From Massilia agilis (GTDB lineage Bacteria > Pseudomonadota > Gammaproteobacteria > Burkholderiales > Burkholderiaceae_D), in contig NZ_JANUHB010000001.1 of assembly GCF_024756255.1 (NCBI RefSeq), positions 682,001 to 746,000 on the forward strand: 64,000 nt of DNA, in the 5' to 3' direction. This document shows, in pieces, positions 17,708 to 25,460 of this stretch (positions are counted from its first letter, which is position 1; every line of letters starts with the position of its first letter). The notes under the pieces were generated by a model. The model saw only the letters and a program-made list of their open reading frames with translations, did no database searches and was not told where the DNA came from. Position numbers and translations under genes: made by a program.

Positions 17708-18243
17708 GCGGCCACCTCGGGCAGCACGAGCAGCAGGTCGGTGGCGCCGACATCCACACCCTGCTGCGACAGCAAGGTGGTGACCTGGCCCCGGTGGTGG
17801 GTCTGGTGGTTGAAGAAGTGCTGCAGCACGCCGCCGAACTGCCTGTGCCAGGTTTGCCCGCGGCTGTTGGTCCAGCTGAGCACCGTGTCCAGGTCCTGGT
17901 CGCGCACCTCGCCGGCAAAGCCCACGATCACGCCGTCAAGCTGGCGGCGCAGCACGGCCAGTTCGGCCAGGGTGGCGGCGCGCGGCTCGTTCAGCCCGGC
18001 CGGCAGCGGCAACGGCACCACCGGCGCCAGCGCCGGGCAGCTGGACGGATGCGCGGCAAACCGCTTAAGCCAGATGATGTCGCCATTGACCACGTGGTTG
18101 AGGGTGCCGAGGATCGAGCCGAAGAACGCCTTGCGGTCAGCCGCAAGCTCTGCATCGGGCAGCGTGGCGGCGGCCGCGTACAGGCGCTCGTTCATCCACT
18201 GGTTGTAGGTCGCCATCTGGCGCACATAGCTGGTCAGGTTCAA
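17704..18243 (-). CDS. DinB family protein
   Basis: 179-residue four-helix-bundle protein of the DinB/YfiT superfamily. The His triad for metal binding is visible as LGTLNHVVNGD near residue 55 and FFNHQTHHRGQV near residue 145. These proteins are putative metal-dependent thiol- or small-molecule-modifying enzymes. The precise reaction is unknown. I chose the TTG at 18243 because GAGGAG lies 7 nt upstream and the protein then begins with the usual first helix (SYVRQMATYNQWMNERLY). The gene is coupled to the phzF-like gene. Confidence 0.82.
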   Translation of the reverse strand: MNLTSYVRQMATYNQWMNERLYAAAATLPDAELAADRKAFFGSILGTLNHVVNGDIIWLKRFAAHPSSCPALAPVVPLPLPAGLNEPRAATLAELAVLRRQLDGVIVGFAGEVRDQDLDTVLSWTNSRGQTWHRQFGGVLQHFFNHQTHHRGQVTTLLSQQGVDVGATDLLLVLPEVAA

Positions 18244-18311
18244 GGGCGTCTCCTCGCTGGCGTGGGAAAGCCGACATGATACTGCCGCGTGCGCCCGCCT
18301 GCCGGATTGGC

Positions 18312-18779
18312 TCAGGCGCAGGCCTTGGCCATCTCGGCCGCCATCTCCTCGGCCGACACGTCGCGGATGTGGGTGGCCAGCGACCAGCGGTGGCCGAACG
18401 GGTCTTCCACGATGCCGTAGCGGTCGCCCCAGAACATGTCGGCCAGCGGCATGCGCACGGCGGCGCCGGCGGCCAGCGCGCGCTCGAACGCCTTGTCCAC
18501 GTCGGCCACCGACAGGTGCAGCGTGACCGGCGAGCCCTTCAGCGACAGCGGCCCGAACGACTCCCACTGCGGGAACTCGTCGGCCAGCATCAGCAGCGAA
18601 TCGCCAATGCGCAGCATGGCGTGGCCCAGCTTGCCGTCGGGCCCGGGCAGCCGCATGACTTCCTCGGCGCCGAACGCCTTCTTGTAGAACTCGATCGCAT
18701 CTGCCGCGCCGGCGCAGACAAGGTGCGGGGTAATGGTGTGCATCCCTTCCGGAACCGGCTTGACATTGCTTGTGCTCAT
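18312..18779 (-). CDS. VOC superfamily (glyoxalase/PhnB-like) protein
   Basis: 155-residue vicinal-oxygen-chelate protein with the PhnB/YcgC-type pattern: ITPHLVCAGAADAIEFYKKAFGAEE at the start and a second half ending FWGDRYGIVEDPFGHRWSLATH. It has an excellent ribosome site (AAAGGAG 6 nt before the ATG at 18779). The family includes metal-dependent dioxygenases, resistance proteins and many uncharacterised members. No substrate can be read from the sequence. It sits upstream of the DinB-like and phzF-like genes with a 68 bp gap, and may share their transcript. Confidence 0.83.
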   Translation of the reverse strand: MSTSNVKPVPEGMHTITPHLVCAGAADAIEFYKKAFGAEEVMRLPGPDGKLGHAMLRIGDSLLMLADEFPQWESFGPLSLKGSPVTLHLSVADVDKAFERALAAGAAVRMPLADMFWGDRYGIVEDPFGHRWSLATHIRDVSAEEMAAEMAKACA

Positions 18780-18932
18780 TGCGCTCTCCTTTGCGGTTGA
18801 ACTATCCAGGACATACCCGTGCGAATCGACCAACGCGAAACCGGAAGATTCACCCCAAATGCCGGGTGCTTGACATTGCGCCAAGACCCGCCTAGTATTT
18901 CGATCACTTTCTAATTACATGAATTTCTAATT

Positions 18933-19220
18933 ATGTCGGACGCCAGCAATTCGATCTTCAAGGCCCTCGCCGACCCGACCCGCCGCGCCATTTTGCACCT
19001 GCTGCGCAAAGAAGAGATGACGGCTGGCGACCTGGCCGGGCGGTTCGACATGAGCAAGCCTACCCTGTCTCATCATTTTGCGGTGCTCAAGGAGGCGGGG
19101 CTGGTGACCAGCCGGCGCGAAGGCCAGACCATCTGGTACGCGCTTAACACAACCGTGCTGGAAGACATCCTGGCATGGACGATGGACCTGGCGCGCGGCG
19201 CCAAAGGAGAAAAACAATGA
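18933..19220 (+). CDS. SdpR-type ArsR family autorepressor
   Basis: 95-residue winged-helix repressor. KALADPTRRAILHLLRKEEMTAGDLA is the start of the ArsR fold, SKPTLSHHFAVLKEAGLV is the recognition helix and RREGQTIWYAL is the beta wing. It lacks the metal-binding cysteines of ArsR/SmtB. This matches the SdpR group, which in Bacillus represses its own operon until the partner SdpI is occupied by its toxin. The stop overlaps the ATG of an SdpI-like gene by 4 bp. It is divergent from the VOC gene across 153 bp, which contains an A/T-rich patch (TTTCTAATTACATGAATTTC). Confidence 0.86.
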   Translation: MSDASNSIFKALADPTRRAILHLLRKEEMTAGDLAGRFDMSKPTLSHHFAVLKEAGLVTSRREGQTIWYALNTTVLEDILAWTMDLARGAKGEKQ

Positions 19221-19864
19221 AGAACCGCTACCTGCTGTTGTCGATCCTGCTCGTGCTGGCTGTGGCCGGCGCCACCCTGGCCCTGTACGGCGCGCTGCCG
19301 GACCGCATGCCCGTGCACTGGAATATCCGCGGCGAGGTGGACCGCTACGGCGCGCGCGCCAACGCCTGGCTCATGCCGGGCATCATGGCCGGCAGCCTGC
19401 TGCTGTTCGCGGTGCTGCCGAAGATTTCGCCGGCGCGCTTCTCGGTCGATGCGTTCACCGACACCTATTGGTACTGCGCCTTGCTGGTGGTCGCCATGCT
19501 GGCCTGGGCGCAGGCCGTGATGCTGTGGGGCGTGACCACGGGCTCGGGAGCGACCACCCACCACATGCTGGCCGGGGTGGCGGTGTTCATCGCTTTGCTG
19601 GGCAATGTGATGGGCAAGGTGCGCAGCAACTTCTGGATCGGCGTACGCACGCCGTGGACGCTGGCCAACGAACGCGTGTGGTACGCGACGCACCGGCTGG
19701 CGGCCAAGACGATGGTCGGGTTCGGCGCGCTGTCGTTCGTCGCGGCGCTGGCCGACCAACCGGCGGTCGCGCTCGCGCTGCTGTTGGCCGGGCCACTGGT
19801 GCCGGCCGCGTATTCGCTCGTGTACTACAAGCGGCTCGAGCGCGAAGGCGGGCTGCACGCCTGA
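19217..19864 (+). CDS. SdpI family integral membrane protein
   Basis: 215-residue membrane protein with about six hydrophobic helices. The family signatures are present: PDRMPVHWNIRGEVDRYG after the first helix, and the C-terminal NFWIGVRTPWTLANERVWYATHRL segment. In Bacillus subtilis SdpI gives immunity to the killing factor SdpC and sequesters the repressor SdpR. No sdpC-like gene is nearby, so here the pair may sense and resist an external membrane-active toxin, or act on something else. Translation is coupled to the SdpR-like repressor (ATGA). Confidence 0.86.
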   Translation: MKNRYLLLSILLVLAVAGATLALYGALPDRMPVHWNIRGEVDRYGARANAWLMPGIMAGSLLLFAVLPKISPARFSVDAFTDTYWYCALLVVAMLAWAQAVMLWGVTTGSGATTHHMLAGVAVFIALLGNVMGKVRSNFWIGVRTPWTLANERVWYATHRLAAKTMVGFGALSFVAALADQPAVALALLLAGPLVPAAYSLVYYKRLEREGGLHA

Positions 19865-19869
19865 GGACG

Positions 19870-20007
19870 GTAGGGTGGGCGGCTTGTCCGCCCACGCGTT
19901 CAACAGGGGCTGGCTCGCCGCGCTGCCGGGCTTTTCCCGGCTGTGGTCAAGCACTGCGACTGCTTTGCAGCTTGTTGAACGCGTGGGCAGAATCTGCCCG
20001 CCCTACG
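19870..20007. repeat. Palindromic intergenic repeat, locus 4 (paired units with 69 bp between)
   Basis: Unit 19870-19904 (GTAGGGTGGGCGG..CCGCCCACGCGTTCAAC) and an inverted unit 19974-20007. The spacer contains a further small hairpin (GCCGGGCTTTTCCCGGC). It sits between the convergent SdpI-like and amidase genes. Confidence 0.86.
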
Positions 20008-20026
20008 TCAGCGTTGGCGGTGTTGT

Positions 20027-21817
20027 TCAGAACCCTGGCGGGCGCTCGCCGGCCACGCCGGCATCGTTTTCCAGGGCCATGCCGGCGCGCGCAATGGTGC
20101 CCTCGTCGAACAGGCGCCCGATCAGGGTCACGCCATGCGGCACACGGCGCGGCGGCGTGAACGTGGGCAGCGGGCGCGCAGGATCCGGCGCCCAGTCGCT
20201 GCGCGCCTGCCCCACCTGCACAAAGCCCGTTCGCAGCGTCAGCGACGGGTGGCCGGTGAAGTTCGAAATCGTCAGCATCTCGTCGCGCAGCGACGGCACC
20301 AGCAGCAGGTCCACTTCGCGCATGATGCGCGCCATTTCGAGCGCCACCTTGCGGCGCAGCCGGTCGGCCTGCACGAAGTCCACCGCCGACAGGAAGCGCG
20401 CCTCGCGGAACAGGTTCGGCCACGCGTCCGGCACCTGCTCGCGCAGCTGGTCGATGCGGCCGTCGAGCGTAATCTCTTCGAACGCGGCGGCGGCCTCCGC
20501 AAACAGCACCGTGTTGAGCGACTGGTACGGCCAGTCCGGCAGCGACACCGGCACGGCCGTCATGCCGAGCTTTTTCATGCGCTCCAGCGCCGCGCGGTCC
20601 ACGTCCGTGGCCGGCGCCTCGTTCATCCAGCCGGGGAAGTAGCCGACCTTCAGGCCGCGCACGCCGGCGCCGGCGTCGAAATCGAGCCTGGCCGGCACGC
20701 TCGCCACATCGCCCGCGTCGGTGCCGGAGATCGCGTCCAGCACCAGCATCGCATCCTCGACGCTGCGCGTCATCGGGCCGAGCTTGTCGAGCGACCAGCA
20801 CAGCGTCATGGCGCCGGTACGCGGCACCCGGCCATAAGTGGGGCGCAGGCCGGTCACCCCGCAGCGCATCGACGGGCTGACGATGCTGCCGCCGGTCTCG
20901 CTGCCGACCGAAAACGCCACCAGGCCGGCCGCCGTGGCCGCACCCGGCCCCGCGCTCGACCCCGACGCGCCCTCTTCCAGCAGCCACGGGTTCATGGTCT
21001 GGCCACCAAACCAGATGTCGTTGAGCGCGAACGCGCCCAGGCTCAGTTTGGCGACCAGCACCGCGCCGGCCGCGTTCAGGCGCGCCACGACCGCCGAGTC
21101 CTTGGCAGGCACCCGGTCGCGGAACGGCTCTGCGCCCCAGGTGGTGCGGATGCCGGCGGTGTCGAGCAGGTCCTTGACCCCGTACGGAATGCCGTGCAGC
21201 GGCCCGCGGTAGCGGCCGGCGGCGATCTCGCGGTCGGCCTGGCGCGCCTGCGCCAGCGCGTGCTCGAACGTGGGCGTGATCACGCTGCGCAGCTTGCCGT
21301 CATGGCGCTCGATGCGCTCGATGTAGATGCGCGTCAGGCGTTCGGACGTGAGCTTGCGCGACTCGATCCAGCGCGACAGCTGGGCAACGGTGGCGTACGC
21401 GATGTCCTCGTCGCGCGCGGGCAGCGCACCGGCGCCGGCGCGGCTGCGCACGAAGCGCCCCTTGCCGCCCGTCGTGCCGGCGACCGCTTGCGGATGCCAC
21501 ACCGTGGCCGGCGCCAGCTCGGGCGAAAGCAGCACCTTGCGCGGCCCGGTGCGCCGCTCCATGGTGGACGACAGCGACACACGCCAGCTTGCCGACGCCA
21601 TCTCGCGCTGGGCCGGGGTCATTTTCACCTGCATCAGCTTTTCGGCCTCGGCGAAGGTGGCCGGGCTCACCTCGGGACCGACCGCGGGCGTGGCGCCGAA
21701 GGTCGGTGGCGCGCCGGGCGGCGGCGTGTCCTGCGCGAGCGCGTCGTTGCGCACGGCGGTGGTGGCGGCCAGCAGGCCAAGCGGGGCGTTGATGAGGAAC
21801 TTGCGGCGTTGTGTCAT
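20027..21817 (-). CDS. Secreted amidase-signature-family hydrolase
   Basis: 596-residue protein. An N-terminal export signal (RRKFLINAPLGLLAATTA, Tat-like) is followed by a spacer of about 110 residues and the amidase signature domain (about 140-590). The Ser-cisSer-Lys triad is present: Lys215 in GVKDLL, the Ser287/288 pair in GSSAGPG and the nucleophile Ser311 in ETGGSI. The family hydrolyses amide bonds (GatA, fatty-acid amide hydrolase, 6-aminohexanoate dimer hydrolase). The long N-terminal extension and export suggest a periplasmic enzyme acting on peptides, amino-acid amides or xenobiotic amides, not tRNA transamidation. The substrate is unknown. Confidence 0.87.
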   Translation of the reverse strand: MTQRRKFLINAPLGLLAATTAVRNDALAQDTPPPGAPPTFGATPAVGPEVSPATFAEAEKLMQVKMTPAQREMASASWRVSLSSTMERRTGPRKVLLSPELAPATVWHPQAVAGTTGGKGRFVRSRAGAGALPARDEDIAYATVAQLSRWIESRKLTSERLTRIYIERIERHDGKLRSVITPTFEHALAQARQADREIAAGRYRGPLHGIPYGVKDLLDTAGIRTTWGAEPFRDRVPAKDSAVVARLNAAGAVLVAKLSLGAFALNDIWFGGQTMNPWLLEEGASGSSAGPGAATAAGLVAFSVGSETGGSIVSPSMRCGVTGLRPTYGRVPRTGAMTLCWSLDKLGPMTRSVEDAMLVLDAISGTDAGDVASVPARLDFDAGAGVRGLKVGYFPGWMNEAPATDVDRAALERMKKLGMTAVPVSLPDWPYQSLNTVLFAEAAAAFEEITLDGRIDQLREQVPDAWPNLFREARFLSAVDFVQADRLRRKVALEMARIMREVDLLLVPSLRDEMLTISNFTGHPSLTLRTGFVQVGQARSDWAPDPARPLPTFTPPRRVPHGVTLIGRLFDEGTIARAGMALENDAGVAGERPPGF

Positions 21818-21893
21818 GGTGCCTCTGGAAGTGGATGGACGGACAGACCGCCGGTGATGCTAACCCAATTCCAGATGGCAAAACAACTCGCCG

Positions 21894-21979
21894 GTAGGGT
21901 GGGCAGGTCCTCCTGCCCACGCGTCCAGATCACGCATGCGCTGATTGAACGCGTGGGCAGACAAGCTGCCCACCCTACG
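21894..21979. repeat. Palindromic intergenic repeat, locus 5 (paired units)
   Basis: Units GTAGGGTGGGCAGGTCC... (21894-21927) and the inverse (21946-21979) with a 19 bp spacer. This copy lies between two tandem minus-strand genes (GST upstream, amidase downstream), so the family is not confined to convergent ends. Confidence 0.86.
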
Positions 21980-22673
21980 GATCAAGCTCGGGGTAGTGGC
22001 GAAAGATGCCCTCTTCCGAAAACGGCAGCCTGCGCGGCGAAGCGAGATAGGCCGCGATCCTGGGCCGGGCCGCCACCCGCTCGCGCAAGGCGGCAATGCC
22101 TGGATACTCGTCGCCCAGTCCCGCCAGCGCGCGCGGGAACGCATAGCACAGCCCCTCCACCACCTGGAACAGCGACAGGTCGGCATACGTGAGCTGCCCC
22201 CCCACCAGCCACGCCCGCCCGCCCAGCACCCGCTCGAAGTAGCCGAGGAACTTGGGGATGCGGTTGGCGACAAAGTCGGCCGCGCGGCGGCTGGCCTCCG
22301 GTTTCTGGTCCTCGTAGTACAGCGAGCCGGCGACCGGATGGTGCGTGTCGTGCGCCTCGGCCACCAGGTCGGCAATGGTCAGCTGCAGCTGGTGCGTCCA
22401 CAGCCCGCCCTCCTCCACTTGTGGCGCCAGGCCGTGATGCTGGCCGAGGTACAACAGGATGTTGGCGGTCTGCCCGATCGTGAGCGGCCCGGCCTTCAGG
22501 AACGGCGGGGCGAACGCGGGATGGCCGCCATCCTCCAGCGCCTTCATCATCTTCTTCATGCCGCCCGGCTCGCGCGCAACGTCGACGTAGGGGGCGCCGG
22601 CTTCCTCCAGCGCCAGGCGGACAAATTCGCCGCGCCCTTGGATCGACGGCCAATAAAAAAGTTCATAGGTCAC
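21975..22673 (-). CDS. Glutathione S-transferase family protein
   Basis: 232-residue GST. The thioredoxin-fold N-terminal domain (YELFYWPSIQGRGEFVRLALEEAG, then GPLTIGQTANILLYLG with the glutathione-binding TXA region) is followed by an all-helical C-terminal domain (about 90-230) with the N-capping motif region GQLTYADLSLFQVVEGL. The GTG at 22673 is preferred because GGAGG lies 6 nt upstream. A longer frame starts at 22706. The stop falls inside repeat locus 5, and the last codons overlap the repeat by 5 bp. The protein probably conjugates or reduces electrophiles. The class is not assignable. Confidence 0.87.
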   Translation of the reverse strand: MTYELFYWPSIQGRGEFVRLALEEAGAPYVDVAREPGGMKKMMKALEDGGHPAFAPPFLKAGPLTIGQTANILLYLGQHHGLAPQVEEGGLWTHQLQLTIADLVAEAHDTHHPVAGSLYYEDQKPEASRRAADFVANRIPKFLGYFERVLGGRAWLVGGQLTYADLSLFQVVEGLCYAFPRALAGLGDEYPGIAALRERVAARPRIAAYLASPRRLPFSEEGIFRHYPELDP

Positions 22674-22905
22674 GGGCCACCTCCGGCTTCGTTCGGTTTG
22701 GCGCAATTATCGAACAGGGACCGGCTCGGACGGCGCGCCAATCGTGCTAGTCTTGCCGCGCCGGGCTCAGCACCACGGGAAAAAACGACACGGCGCGGTC
22801 GTTGCAATGTAGAATTTGTTTCTTTTGAGCAATCTCATTTTTGTCGGCCTGAAGCTAAGACAAGATAGAAACGCCTGACAACCAGTTGCGACCACGGAGC
22901 GCGCG

Positions 22906-23865
22906 ATGATTTTCGCCCACCTGAAACAGCATTGGCTGGCCCGCCGCAGCCAGTACAGCCTGACGTCCTGGATCTTGTGCATCCTGCGCACGTCGCGGGT
23001 GCTGATGTATTACCGCGACCACCAGGCGCTGTGCCAGCTCGACGTGGTGCGCAATTATGTCGCGCTGCCGCCCAACGACGACCTGTTCCACCACCTGAGC
23101 CACCGCGACTACCTGGTCAAGGGCCTGTCGCCGCGCCAGCGGGTGCAGTGCGCACTGGCGCACTACAACTTCGAGGAAACCACCTTCAACGCCGCCTACA
23201 AGCAGGCGGTGTACCGCGACGGCGGGCTGGTGCTGTGGGAGCACCAGCACGAAGAGCACCGCTTCCTGATCCGGCTCGACATGGCCTCGCGCGCCAATGC
23301 CGAGGGCGATCTCACGCTCTCGCTGGTGGCCGACGGCAAGTGCCTGCACCGGCTGTCGTTCAGCTGGATGGACGGCGCCATGGCCGGCGTGCAGGCGCCG
23401 CTGGTGCCCTTCATTGCGCGCAACCAGGGGCGCTGGACCGATTCGGGCGAGGCGTTCGAGGCCTTCGAGCAGGTCTTCCCCAACAACTCGCCCAGCTTCT
23501 TCTGCTTTGCGGCGATGCAGGGCGTGGCCCAGGCGGTCGGCATGGACCAGGTGGTGGCGATCAAGTGCACCGCCCACGTCGCCTACAATCCGGATGAGGT
23601 CAAGCACTTCGCCAACGCCTACGACGGCTTCTGGAAGATCCTCGGCGGCGTTGAAATGCCGGGCAACACCTGGCTGATCGCACTGCCGTTCTACCTCAAG
23701 CCGCTGGCCGACATGCCGTCCAAGCACCGCAAGCGCGCGGCCCAGCGGCGCGAACACTGGCGCGTGATCGGCGAGTCGGCGCGCGGCACCCTGCAGCGCC
23801 ACCTGCTGCACGCGCGCGCGCACCAGGAGCACGCGGCGCCGGTGCGCGAGCCGGCCGAGGCCTGA
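22906..23865 (+). CDS. VirK/YbjX family protein (DUF535)
   Basis: 319-residue protein of the DUF535 family: N-terminal LTSWILCILRTSRVLMYYRDH, central RLDMASRANAEGDLTLSLV and the C-terminal FYLKPLADMPSKHRKRAAQRRE motif. VirK homologues in Shigella and Salmonella affect virulence-protein expression and antimicrobial-peptide resistance. The molecular function is not established. No signal peptide is visible, and the protein is probably cytoplasmic. GGAG lies 7 nt before the ATG. It is followed 64 bp later by yqhD on the same strand. Confidence 0.84.
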   Translation: MIFAHLKQHWLARRSQYSLTSWILCILRTSRVLMYYRDHQALCQLDVVRNYVALPPNDDLFHHLSHRDYLVKGLSPRQRVQCALAHYNFEETTFNAAYKQAVYRDGGLVLWEHQHEEHRFLIRLDMASRANAEGDLTLSLVADGKCLHRLSFSWMDGAMAGVQAPLVPFIARNQGRWTDSGEAFEAFEQVFPNNSPSFFCFAAMQGVAQAVGMDQVVAIKCTAHVAYNPDEVKHFANAYDGFWKILGGVEMPGNTWLIALPFYLKPLADMPSKHRKRAAQRREHWRVIGESARGTLQRHLLHARAHQEHAAPVREPAEA

Positions 23866-23901
23866 AGCCGGCGCGAATCAGCCGACTGCGCGATAATCCC
23901 T

Positions 23902-23921
23902 CTTTTGTTCGGCAACAAAAG
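23902..23921 (+). promoter_or_regulatory. Perfect hairpin abutting the yqhD ribosome site
   Basis: CTTTTGTT-CGGC-AACAAAAG is a perfect 8-bp stem with a 4-nt loop. It ends at the G that begins the GGGGG ribosome-binding stretch, 8 nt before the yqhD ATG. It could shield the ribosome site or act as an operator half-site pair. Confidence 0.5.
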
Positions 23922-23929
23922 GGGGCCAG

Positions 23930-25087
23930 ATGCTCAACTTCGATTTCTACAATCCCACCCGCATCGTCTTTGGCGAAGGACAGATCGCCAAGCTGCGCGA
24001 CCTGGTGCCGCAACAGGCGCGCGTACTGGTGCTGTACGGCGGCGGAAGCATCCGCGCCAACGGCGTGTACGACCAGGTCAAGGCGGCGCTGTCGCAGCAC
24101 ACCGTGTTTGAATTCGGCGGCATCGAACCGAATCCCACTTACGAAACCCTGATGAAGGCGATCGCGCTGGTCAAGGCCGAGCGCATCGACTTCCTGCTCG
24201 CCGTCGGCGGCGGCTCGGTCATCGACGGCACCAAGTTCGTGGCCGCCGGCGCGACCATGGACGACGATCCCTGGACCATCTTCGAAAAGCGCGCCGCCAA
24301 CGTGCAGGCCGCGCTGCCGTTCGGCGCCGTGCTGACGTTGCCGGCCACCGGCTCGGAGATGAATTCCGGCGGCGTCATCACGCGCAAGGCCACGCACGAA
24401 AAATTCGCGTTCGGCACGCCGCTCGTCTTCCCGAAATTCTCGGTGCTGGACCCGACCACCACCTACACGCTGCCGCCGCGCCAGGTCGGCAACGGTATCG
24501 TGGACGCGTTTGTGCATACCATGGAGCAGTACCTGACCTACCCGGTGAACGCCAAGGTACAGGACCGCTTTGCCGAGGGCCTGCTGCTCACCCTGATCGA
24601 GGAAGGCCCCAGGGCGCTGGCCGAACCGCACGACTACGACGTGCGCGCAAACCTGATGTGGACCGCCACGCTGGCCTTGAATGGCCTGATCGGTGCCGGC
24701 GTGCCGCAAGACTGGGCGACCCACATGGTCGGCCACGAGCTGACCGCGCTCTACGGGCTGGACCACGCGCAGACGCTGGCGGTGGTGCTGCCGGCGATGC
24801 TGCGCGTGCGGCGCGAGGCCAAGCGCGCCAAGCTGCTGCAATACGCCGAGCGCGTGTGGCACATCACCGAAGGCAGCGAGAATGACCGCATCGAGCAGGC
24901 GATCGCACGCACCGAAGCCTTCTTCCGCGAAGTGGGCGTGGGCACGCGCCTGCCCGACTACCAGCTGGGCCGCGAAGTGATCGAGCCGGTGCTCAAGGCG
25001 CTCGAGGCGCACCGCATGGTCAAGCTGGGCGAAAAGCGCGACGTCAATCTCGAGGTGAGCCGCAAGGTGCTGGAGCTTTGCCTCTGA
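23930..25087 (+). CDS. yqhD: NADPH-dependent aldehyde reductase / iron-type alcohol dehydrogenase YqhD
   Basis: 385-residue group III alcohol dehydrogenase, closely matching E. coli YqhD along its length. Landmarks are NPTRIVFGEGQIAKLRDLVP, the GGGSVIDGTKF nucleotide loop with Asp for NADPH preference, the metal ligands in VDAFVHTMEQ (Asp, His) and GHELTALYGLDHAQT (two His), and the NITEGS-type region WHITEGSEND. It reduces short-chain and lipid-peroxidation aldehydes with NADPH in the cytoplasm. The usual neighbour regulator YqhC is absent. Upstream lies a perfect hairpin touching the ribosome site. Confidence 0.94.
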   Translation: MLNFDFYNPTRIVFGEGQIAKLRDLVPQQARVLVLYGGGSIRANGVYDQVKAALSQHTVFEFGGIEPNPTYETLMKAIALVKAERIDFLLAVGGGSVIDGTKFVAAGATMDDDPWTIFEKRAANVQAALPFGAVLTLPATGSEMNSGGVITRKATHEKFAFGTPLVFPKFSVLDPTTTYTLPPRQVGNGIVDAFVHTMEQYLTYPVNAKVQDRFAEGLLLTLIEEGPRALAEPHDYDVRANLMWTATLALNGLIGAGVPQDWATHMVGHELTALYGLDHAQTLAVVLPAMLRVRREAKRAKLLQYAERVWHITEGSENDRIEQAIARTEAFFREVGVGTRLPDYQLGREVIEPVLKALEAHRMVKLGEKRDVNLEVSRKVLELCL

Positions 25088-25097
25088 TCAGAGCGCC

Positions 25098-25180
25098 GTT
25101 GAACGCGTGGGCAGGAAACCTGCCCACCCTACGTAGCAGCGATTTGCGTAGGGTGGGCAGCTCGCTGCCCACGCGTCCAA
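25098..25180. repeat. Palindromic intergenic repeat, locus 6 (paired units)
   Basis: Inverted units 25098-25132 and 25147-25180 lie directly after yqhD. The 373 bp gap between yqhD and the TonB receptor gene holds this repeat, about 90 bp of lower-GC promoter-like sequence, and then the TPP riboswitch. Confidence 0.87.
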
Positions 25181-25274
25181 TCCAAGCCAGCAAATCCGCA
25201 GCTTTAACAACACATCCCAATCTTGAATTAGCAGACACACCACGAACCGCCCTGGTTCGTGATACACTCGCGGC

Positions 25275-25356
25275 TCGCTAGGGGTCCTGGGGCTTTGCTT
25301 CCGGGTGAGAGATACCCTCCGTACCTGATCTGGATAATGCCAGCGAAGGAAAGCGC
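25275..25356 (+). promoter_or_regulatory. TPP riboswitch (THI element)
   Basis: The thiamine pyrophosphate aptamer is recognised by its conserved blocks in order: AGGGG near 25280, GGGTGAGAGATACCC at 25303-25317, and ACCTGATCTGGATAATGCC at 25323-25341, followed by AGCGAAGGAA. It lies about 105 nt before the TonB receptor start. The variable arm contains GCTTTGC (25292-25298), exactly complementary to GCAAAGC just after the aptamer (25355-25361). A GCGCGC inverted repeat (25421-25443) sits near the ribosome site. Both are candidate expression-platform elements. TPP binding should lower receptor expression. Confidence 0.96.
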
Positions 25357-25460
25357 AAAGCAGTTGTCGTCTATCTTGTTTGCCCTTCCCCCACGTTGGC
25401 TCCGGCTTTTGTAAAAAGCAGCGCGCAGCCAGCGGCGGCGCGCGAAAACGAGCAAACACA

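Noticed and set aside
25098..25180. The paired palindromes as a CRISPR array
   Set aside because: There are only two units per site, they are inverted, not direct, and there are no regular spacers or cas genes.
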